In this document: positions 58,978 to 64,000 of the stretch, piece by piece | Layout of the letters: the number at the start of each line of letters is the position of its first letter | Position numbering within the stretch: the stretch's first letter is position 1 | From: Corallococcus silvisoli | Lineage (GTDB): Bacteria; Myxococcota; Myxococcia; Myxococcales; Myxococcaceae | Length of the DNA stretch: 64,000 bases | NCBI RefSeq assembly: GCF_009909145.1 | Contig: NZ_JAAAPJ010000008.1 | Span: 310,001 to 374,000 of the forward strand | Direction of reading: 5' to 3' | Notes under the pieces: model-generated | Seen by the model: only the letters and a program-made list of their open reading frames with translations | What the model was told of the DNA's origin: nothing | Database searches by the model: none | Program-made: the position numbers and the translations under genes

Positions 58978-60237
58978 GTGAAGGTCTTGTTGCTGGGGGC
59001 GGGCGGCCGTGAGCACGCGCTCGCGTGGAAGCTGGCCCAGAGTCCCCGTCTCTCGCGGCTCCTCTGTGGCCCGGGCAACCCGGGCACGGCGCGGTGGGGC
59101 ACCAACGTGCCCCTCCAGGCGGACTCGCCGGAGGCGGTGGTGTCGCTGGCGCGCCGCGAGGGCGTGGACCTGGTGGTGGTGGGGCCGGAGGCGCCGCTCG
59201 TCGCGGGCGTGGCGGACGCGCTGGCGCAGGTGGACATCCCGTGCTTCGGCCCCGTCGCGGCGGCCGCGCGCATCGAAGGGTCCAAGGCCTTCGCCAAGGA
59301 GATCATGGCGGAGGCGGGCGTGCCCACGGCGGCCTTCCGCGTCTTCACCGACGCGGCCCAGGCGGAGGCGTACGCCGTCGAACAGGGCCGCATCGTGGTG
59401 AAGGCGGACGGGCTGGCGGCGGGCAAGGGCGTCATCGTCGCGCCGGACGCGGACGCCGCGCGCGAAGCGGTGCGCGCCGTGGCGGCGATGGGGCAGGCGG
59501 GCCAGCGGATGGTGCTGGAGGAGCTGCTCGAGGGCGAGGAGGTGTCGCTCATGGCCCTGTGCGACGGCGAGCGCTACGTGCTGCTGCCGCTGTCTCAGGA
59601 CCACAAGCGGGTGGGCGAGGGCGACACGGGCCCCAACACCGGCGGCATGGGCGCGTACTGCCCGGCGCCGTTCCTCACGCCGACGGAGCTGGCGAAGGTG
59701 GGCGAGCAGGTCATCGCGCCGACGCTCGCGGTGCTGGCCCGGCGAGGCACGCCGCTGCGCGGGGTGCTGTACGCGGGGCTGATGCTCACGGCGTCGGGCC
59801 CGAAGGTGCTGGAGTTCAACGCGCGCTTCGGGGACCCGGAGACGCAGGTCCTGATGATGCAGGTGGAAGAGGACCTGCTGCCGCTCCTGGACGCGTGCGC
59901 GAAGGGGACCCTGGAGCCCCGGACGCTGACGCTGCATCCGGGCGCCTCGGTGGGCGTGGTGCTGGCGGCGGAGGGCTATCCGGACGCGCCGAAGAAGGGC
60001 CAGCGCATTGAGGGCCTGGACGCGGTGCCGTCGAACGCGCCGGTGTTCCTGGCGGGCGTGGCGAAGCAGGACGGCGCGCTGGTGACGGCCGGGGGCCGGG
60101 TGCTGACGGTGTGCGCGCGCGGCGCGGACCTGTCGACGGCGCGTGAGCGGGCCCTGGCGGCGGCGGAGACCGTGCGCTTCGAGGGCAAGCACTTCCGCCG
60201 GGACATCGGGGCGCGGGGGCTGCGGACGCGGCCGTGA
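58978..60237 (+). CDS. purD: Phosphoribosylamine-glycine ligase
   Basis: GTG 58978 begins immediately after the stop of the previous gene; the 419-residue product starts VKVLLLGAGGREHALAWKLAQS, the diagnostic GARS opening. It continues with VGPEAPLVAGVAD, the ATP-grasp core (GSKAFAKEIMAEAGVPTAAF; VKADGLAAGKGVIV; LEELLEGEEVSLMALCDG), the family motif DHKRVGEGDTGPNTGGMGAY, FNARFGDPETQVL and a C-terminal HPGASVGVVLAAEGYP. It joins glycine to phosphoribosylamine with ATP in the second step of purine synthesis. Its stop overlaps the GTG of lptF by four bases, so purine and LPS-export genes share a transcript. Confidence 0.97.
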   Translation: MKVLLLGAGGREHALAWKLAQSPRLSRLLCGPGNPGTARWGTNVPLQADSPEAVVSLARREGVDLVVVGPEAPLVAGVADALAQVDIPCFGPVAAAARIEGSKAFAKEIMAEAGVPTAAFRVFTDAAQAEAYAVEQGRIVVKADGLAAGKGVIVAPDADAAREAVRAVAAMGQAGQRMVLEELLEGEEVSLMALCDGERYVLLPLSQDHKRVGEGDTGPNTGGMGAYCPAPFLTPTELAKVGEQVIAPTLAVLARRGTPLRGVLYAGLMLTASGPKVLEFNARFGDPETQVLMMQVEEDLLPLLDACAKGTLEPRTLTLHPGASVGVVLAAEGYPDAPKKGQRIEGLDAVPSNAPVFLAGVAKQDGALVTAGGRVLTVCARGADLSTARERALAAAETVRFEGKHFRRDIGARGLRTRP

Positions 60238-61346
60238 AGCTGCTGGCGCGCTACCTGCTCAAGGAACTGCTCGTCCCCCTGTGCGTCTGGGTGGCGTTCA
60301 TGTTCCTGCTGCTGTTCGTGATGCAGTTCCTGCGCGGCACGGACGTGCTGTTGGGCTCGGCGGTGACGCTGAGCGACCTGGGCCGGCTCATCGCCTACCT
60401 GGCGCCGCACTTCCTGGTGATGGCGCTGCCCATCGCGTTCCTGCTGGCCATCCTGCTGGGACTGGGGCGGCTGGGGGAGGACCGGGAGCTCACGTCGTTG
60501 CAGGCGCTGGGCATCAGCCCCCTCCAGCTGCTGGCGGCGCCCCTGGGCGTGGGGCTCGCGCTGAGCGCGTTCATGGTGCTGCTCACGTCCACGGTGGAGC
60601 CGTGGGGCCTCACGGGCGTGAAGGACCTGGTGGGCGAGGTCATCCAGAAGAACGTCGCGGGCGACGTGAAGTCCGGCGTCTTCTACGAGGACCTGAGCGA
60701 CCTCACGCTGTACGCGCAGAAGGTGGCGCCCAAGGACGGCGGGTGGACGAACGTGCTGCTGCACGACGACCGCGACCCCAGCTCGCCGCTGCTGGTGCTG
60801 GCGCACAAGGGCCGCGTGGGCACGTCGGACCGGGGCGAGGCGCTGCGGATCGAGCTGATGGAGGGGGAGGTGCACCGCGCCAACCGCTCCTCGGTGGACG
60901 CGAGCGTGGTGGCCTTCGAGAAGGCGGAGATCAACGTGGGGCTGGGGGGCTCGCTGTCGCGGCGCAACCGGTTCCGCTCGCCCAAGGAGGAGCTGACGCC
61001 GGTGGAGCTGCTGGCCGCGGCGAAGGACGCGGAGGAGCGGCGGGAGGATCCGCTCCCGTTCCTGATGGCGCTGCACAGCCGGCTGGGCAACGCGGTGGCG
61101 CCGGTGGCGTTCGCGCTCCTGGCCACGCCGCTGGCGATTGGCCGGAGGCAGGCGGGCCGGGCGTGGGGCTACCTGCTGACGCTGGGCGGCTACGTCCTCT
61201 ACTACCTCCTGAGCCGCGCCTTCGAGCAGATGGGGCAGCGCGGGCAGCTTCCGGTGCTGGTCGCCGGGCAGCTCGCGAACGTGCTCTTCATGGCGGTGGG
61301 CGCGTTCGCGCTGTACCGCGTGACGCGCTCGGGGACGCTGCGATGA
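60234..61346 (+). CDS. lptF: LPS export permease LptF
   Basis: GTG 60234 overlaps the purD stop. The 370-residue protein has the YjgP/YjgQ layout: two N-terminal helix pairs (LARYLLKELLVPLCVWVAFMFLLLF; LIAYLAPHFLVMALPIAFLLAILLGLGRL... EDRELTSLQALGIS). A periplasmic beta-jellyroll domain follows at about residues 120-260 (VAGDVKSGVFYEDLSDLTLYAQK; EVHRANRSSVDASVVAFEKAEINV), then C-terminal helices (LGNAVAPVAFALLATPLAIGRRQ). The EDREL...LGIS segment is the conserved motif after TM3. With LptG and the LptB ATPase it extracts LPS from the inner membrane. lptB is not in the window. The stop overlaps lptG. Confidence 0.93.
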   Translation: MKLLARYLLKELLVPLCVWVAFMFLLLFVMQFLRGTDVLLGSAVTLSDLGRLIAYLAPHFLVMALPIAFLLAILLGLGRLGEDRELTSLQALGISPLQLLAAPLGVGLALSAFMVLLTSTVEPWGLTGVKDLVGEVIQKNVAGDVKSGVFYEDLSDLTLYAQKVAPKDGGWTNVLLHDDRDPSSPLLVLAHKGRVGTSDRGEALRIELMEGEVHRANRSSVDASVVAFEKAEINVGLGGSLSRRNRFRSPKEELTPVELLAAAKDAEERREDPLPFLMALHSRLGNAVAPVAFALLATPLAIGRRQAGRAWGYLLTLGGYVLYYLLSRAFEQMGQRGQLPVLVAGQLANVLFMAVGAFALYRVTRSGTLR

Positions 61347-62461
61347 GGCGGACCCTCTTCGGCTACGTGGTGCGCGCGTATGTCCGCTACACGCTGGGCA
61401 TCCTCGCGGGCGTGGTGGCGGTGTTCCTGGTGGTGGACTTCGTCGACCGCGCGAAGGCCTACGGGGGCGAGGGCTGGGTGCTCGATGTGCTCAAGCTCTA
61501 TGGCTACAAGGCCCTGGTGACGGTGCAGCAGCTGGGGCCGGCGGCGCTGCTCTTGGCGGCGGGCACCACGGTGTCGGCGCTGCGCAAGAAGGGCGAGGTG
61601 ACGGCGCTCCGGGCGCTCACCTTCGGCCCGGCGGCGCTCTACCTGCCGGTGGGGTTGTGCGCGCTGGTGGGGTGCGTGGGGCTCGTGGCGTTCGACGAGA
61701 CGGTCGCCGCGCGGGCGGGCCGGCGCGTGGATGAAATCACCACGCAGCGCTTCAACCGGTGGAGCGACTGGCGCCTCTATTACACGCCGAAGCAGTGGTT
61801 CCGGCGGGGCGACTCCATCTTCTTCCTCCGGGGGGGCGACGCGCAGGAGGGCTTCGAGAACGTCTCCATCTTCACGCTGACGCCGGAGTTCAAGCTGCGG
61901 CGGCGGGTGGACGCGGGGCGCATGCGCGCGCTGGAGGGGACGCGCTGGGAGCTCACGGACGTGGTGGAGCGCACGTTCGCGGAGGACGGCGGCACGGCGG
62001 TGAAGCAGCAGCCCGCCGCGGAGTACGAGCTGGGCGTGGGGGCGACGACCTTCCGCATCCGGCCGGGCCGCCCGGAGCAGATGCGCCTGGCGGAGCTGAG
62101 CGAGCAGATCGTCGCGCGCGCGGAGGTGGGGCTGGCGACGCGGGGCTTCCAGCTCGCGTGGCACAACCGCTTCGCGTATCCGCTGGCGGGGCTGCCCGCG
62201 GCGCTGCTGGCCGTGGGGCTGGCGCTGCGCACGAACCGGCGCGGACACCTGACGGCGGCGGTGGTGGAGGGGTTGCTCATCGCCGTGGCCATGTGGGGCC
62301 TGATGGTGGTGTCGCGCACGCTGGTGCTCACCGAGCGTCTGGCGCCCGCGGTGGCGGCCTGGATGCCCACGACGCTGCTGACCGTGGTGGCGGTGGCGCT
62401 GTGGCTGCGCCGCGAAGGGCTGCTGTACCTCCCACGTCGGAGCGCGACGCGGCCGGTGTGA
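61343..62461 (+). CDS. lptG: LPS export permease LptG
   Basis: ATG 61343 overlaps the lptF stop by four bases. The 372-residue protein has the same fold as LptF: LFGYVVRAYVRYTLGILAGVVAVFLVVDFVDRA at the start, then QQLGPAALLLAAGTTVSALRKKGEVTALRALTFGP (the KKGEVTALRA motif corresponds to the conserved coupling-helix region), a periplasmic jellyroll at ~115-255 (WFRRGDSIFFLRGGD; FKLRRRVDAGRM), and the C-terminal helices FAYPLAGLPAALLAVGLALRTN. It heterodimerises with LptF in the inner membrane. It is the last gene of the purH-purD-lpt run; the next gene is convergent. FG genes at the end of a purine operon may be expressed together with nucleotide supply. Confidence 0.93.
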   Translation: MRRTLFGYVVRAYVRYTLGILAGVVAVFLVVDFVDRAKAYGGEGWVLDVLKLYGYKALVTVQQLGPAALLLAAGTTVSALRKKGEVTALRALTFGPAALYLPVGLCALVGCVGLVAFDETVAARAGRRVDEITTQRFNRWSDWRLYYTPKQWFRRGDSIFFLRGGDAQEGFENVSIFTLTPEFKLRRRVDAGRMRALEGTRWELTDVVERTFAEDGGTAVKQQPAAEYELGVGATTFRIRPGRPEQMRLAELSEQIVARAEVGLATRGFQLAWHNRFAYPLAGLPAALLAVGLALRTNRRGHLTAAVVEGLLIAVAMWGLMVVSRTLVLTERLAPAVAAWMPTTLLTVVAVALWLRREGLLYLPRRSATRPV

Positions 62462-62501
62462 GCCGCGCCTGGGACGTGGGCCCGGGGCGTCGTTCGGGGG
62501 C

Positions 62502-63677
62502 TCAGCCGCGAAGGAGCCGCCGCGTGTGGCGGGCCAACTGCGCCTCCTCGTCGCTGGGCAGCACCCGCACCGGGTGCGCGGACGCGTCGGAGCTGATGAG
62601 CTCCGCGTTCGCTTCGTTCCTTCGCGCATCCAGGGTGATGCCCAGGTGTCCCAGCATCCCGCAGACGCGCTGGCGCACCGGGGCGCTGTTCTCGCCGATG
62701 CCGCCCGTGAACACGAGCAGGTCCAGGCCCCCAAGCACCGCCGCGTAGGCACCCACCGTCTTCGTGATGCTTCGCGTGAAGACGTCCACCGCCAGCGCCG
62801 CCCCGGCGTGGCCCGCCGCCGCGTCGCGGGTGAGGGCCTGCATGTCGCTCGTGGCCTCCGACAGTCCCCGGAGCCCGGCGTCGTGGTTCACCAGCGCTTC
62901 GAGCGCATCCGCGTCCAACCCGCCCGTGCGCAGCAGGTACAGGAGCACGCCTGGATCCAGGTCGCCCGTGCGCGTGCCCATGGGAATTCCGCCCGTGGGC
63001 GTGAAGCCCATCGACGTGTCCACCGAACGTCCGTGTTCGAGCGCCGCGAGGCTCGCGCCGTTGCCCAGGTGGGCCACCACGGTGCGGGCTGGCACGGTGG
63101 GCTCGAGCCTCGCGACGATGGACTCGTAGGACAGCCCATGGAAGCCATACCGCTGGACGCCCTGGTCGCGAACGGCGCGGGGCAGGGGGAGCGTCGAGGC
63201 GACAGCGGGCAGGGTGACGTGGAAGGCCGTGTCGAAGCAGACGAACTGCGGCACCCCCGGGTAGCGCTGCTGAGTGGCCCGGATGAGCCTGAGCGCCGGA
63301 GGAATGTGGAGCGGCGCGAAGTGCGTCGCGTCCTCCAGCGCCTTCATCACCTCCGGCGTCAGGGCCTGATGCTCGCGGAGGTGGGGCCCGCCATGCACCA
63401 CGCGGTGCCCGATGGCCTGGGGCCTCGCGCCGCCCAGCTCCTCCAGGTGCCGCACGGCCTCGCGGAAGGCGTCCTCCTGTGACGGATGCCGCACGTCCAC
63501 CGCGCGCACCTGCTTCCCCGTGCCATCCTTCACGACGAGCTGGCCGTGCTCCGCGCCGATAGGCTTCGCGCTGCCCTTGAAGCGCACCGCCTCCTGGCGG
63601 CCCTGTTCGACGTAGAGGCCGAACTTCAGCGACGACGAGCCGCTGTTGATGACCAGCACCGCGCCGGCGTCGCTCAT
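62502..63677 (-). CDS. ackA: Acetate kinase
   Basis: I choose ATG 63677 (MSDAGAVLVINSGSSSLKFGLY) because it overlaps the phosphoketolase stop as ATGA; ATG 63689 is an alternative. The 391-residue enzyme has the first ASKHA loop INSGSSSLK (Asn contacts substrate), AIGHRVVHGG, FDTAFHVTLP, RYGFHGLSYES, HLGNGASLAAL, VDTSMGFTPTGGIPMGTRTGDLDPG and FTGGIGENSAPVR, all canonical for AckA. It converts acetyl phosphate and ADP to acetate and ATP, or the reverse. Coupled to phosphoketolase it would harvest ATP from sugar-phosphate cleavage. A short C-terminus (QLARHTRRLLRG) is normal. Convergent with lptG. Confidence 0.97.
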   Translation of the reverse strand: MSDAGAVLVINSGSSSLKFGLYVEQGRQEAVRFKGSAKPIGAEHGQLVVKDGTGKQVRAVDVRHPSQEDAFREAVRHLEELGGARPQAIGHRVVHGGPHLREHQALTPEVMKALEDATHFAPLHIPPALRLIRATQQRYPGVPQFVCFDTAFHVTLPAVASTLPLPRAVRDQGVQRYGFHGLSYESIVARLEPTVPARTVVAHLGNGASLAALEHGRSVDTSMGFTPTGGIPMGTRTGDLDPGVLLYLLRTGGLDADALEALVNHDAGLRGLSEATSDMQALTRDAAAGHAGAALAVDVFTRSITKTVGAYAAVLGGLDLLVFTGGIGENSAPVRQRVCGMLGHLGITLDARRNEANAELISSDASAHPVRVLPSDEEAQLARHTRRLLRG

Positions 63678-64000
63678 CGTGCCGTCCACTTCCAGTCGGC
63701 CACCTCGGGCATGTCCTCACCGTGCTCCGACACATGGAGCTTGTGCTGCTGGCGCACCTCCGAGAACCGCTGCTCCGCGGCGTCCAACCGGTGGCGCGCG
63801 GCGCGCGAGTGCCGGATGGCCACCAGCGCGAGGGTGAAGCGGTCCATGTCGTTGAGCACCGTCATGTCGAACGGGGTCGTCGTCGTGCCCTCTTCCTTGT
63901 AGCCGTGCACGTGGATGTTCTCGTGGTTGAGCCGGTTGTACGTGAGCTTGTGCACGAGCGTCGGGTAGCCATGGAACGCGAACACCACGGGCTTGTCCTT
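63674..64000 (-). CDS. xfp: Xylulose-5-phosphate/fructose-6-phosphate phosphoketolase (C-terminus only)
   Basis: Only the last ~108 residues are in the window, reading in from the right edge (KDKPVVFAFHGYPTLVHKLTYNRLNHENIHVHGYKEEGTTTTPFDM..., quoted in pieces: VFAFHGYPTLVHKLTY; NHENIHVHGYKEEGTTTTPF; MTVLNDMDRFTLALVAI). This is the distinctive C-terminal domain of phosphoketolases, including the HGYKEEGTTTTPFDM motif. The enzyme uses thiamine diphosphate to split xylulose 5-phosphate or fructose 6-phosphate into acetyl phosphate and glyceraldehyde 3-phosphate or erythrose 4-phosphate. Its stop overlaps ackA by four bases, so both steps of the shunt are in one operon. Confidence 0.95.
   Translation of the reverse strand, partial: KDKPVVFAFHGYPTLVHKLTYNRLNHENIHVHGYKEEGTTTTPFDMTVLNDMDRFTLALVAIRHSRAARHRLDAAEQRFSEVRQQHKLHVSEHGEDMPEVADWKWTAR

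Overview
The window looks like chromosome from a myxobacterium, probably Myxococcaceae of the Corallococcus/Myxococcus type. This is inferred from very high GC with strong G/C third positions, tandem Ser/Thr kinases with PEGA tails, a PilZ-sigma54 activator, an MJ0042/TPR protein, several secreted hydrolases and many lipoproteins. I see no tRNA, rRNA, CRISPR array, insertion sequence or prophage. Forty-three protein genes are annotated; the first and last run off the window.

Layout. 1-3.8 kb (minus): two adjacent unrecognised proteins that share a C-terminal module, then a PHBH-type FAD monooxygenase. 3.9-6.9 kb (minus): a hemolysin III/PAQR membrane protein and a chemoreceptor with a 7TMR-DISM-like sensor. 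7.4-11.5 kb (plus): mprF overlapping an AcvB/VirJ-type hydrolase, a likely make-and-break pair for lysyl-phosphatidylglycerol. 11.6-14.4 kb (plus): a type-B carboxylesterase, then an SRPBCC protein plus ArsR regulator with a candidate operator in their promoter. 14.4-21.2 kb (minus): a lipoprotein overlapping an unknown secreted-type protein, glutathione-independent formaldehyde dehydrogenase, a MATE exporter and a FUSC transporter; an ATP-grasp enzyme is divergent at 21.7 kb.

22.9-34 kb: two exported metalloproteases (M28 and M36) that share a C-terminal domain, each followed by a hairpin terminator, then a GT39-like membrane glycosyltransferase, TesB thioesterase, a lipoprotein and a lipoprotein polysaccharide lyase with a discoidin domain. 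34.6-40.3 kb: the PilZ-sigma54 activator, an exported alpha/beta hydrolase, and a methyltransferase directly followed by a stand-alone E1-like (ThiF/MoeB) enzyme. 40.7-47.2 kb: a lipoprotein penicillin/acyl-homoserine-lactone-type acylase, phosphatidylserine synthase, and a large lipoprotein of Hydin/ASPM-type repeats with a vWA domain.

47.4-53.1 kb: a small helical protein and two consecutive transmembrane Ser/Thr kinases, the first carrying about 220 residues of a nonapeptide repeat. 53.2-62.5 kb: a MerR-like regulator, a sigma-region-4-like protein, then a tightly packed run purH - MJ0042/TPR protein - purD - lptF - lptG joining purine synthesis to LPS export. 62.5-64 kb (minus): phosphoketolase (C-terminus only) overlapping acetate kinase, the acetyl-phosphate branch of the phosphoketolase shunt.

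The best leads for something undescribed are the methyltransferase/E1-like pair, the two leftmost proteins with a shared C-terminal module, the possible effector/lipoprotein pair at 14.4-15.9 kb, and the repeat-bearing kinase. None can be proved from sequence reading alone.
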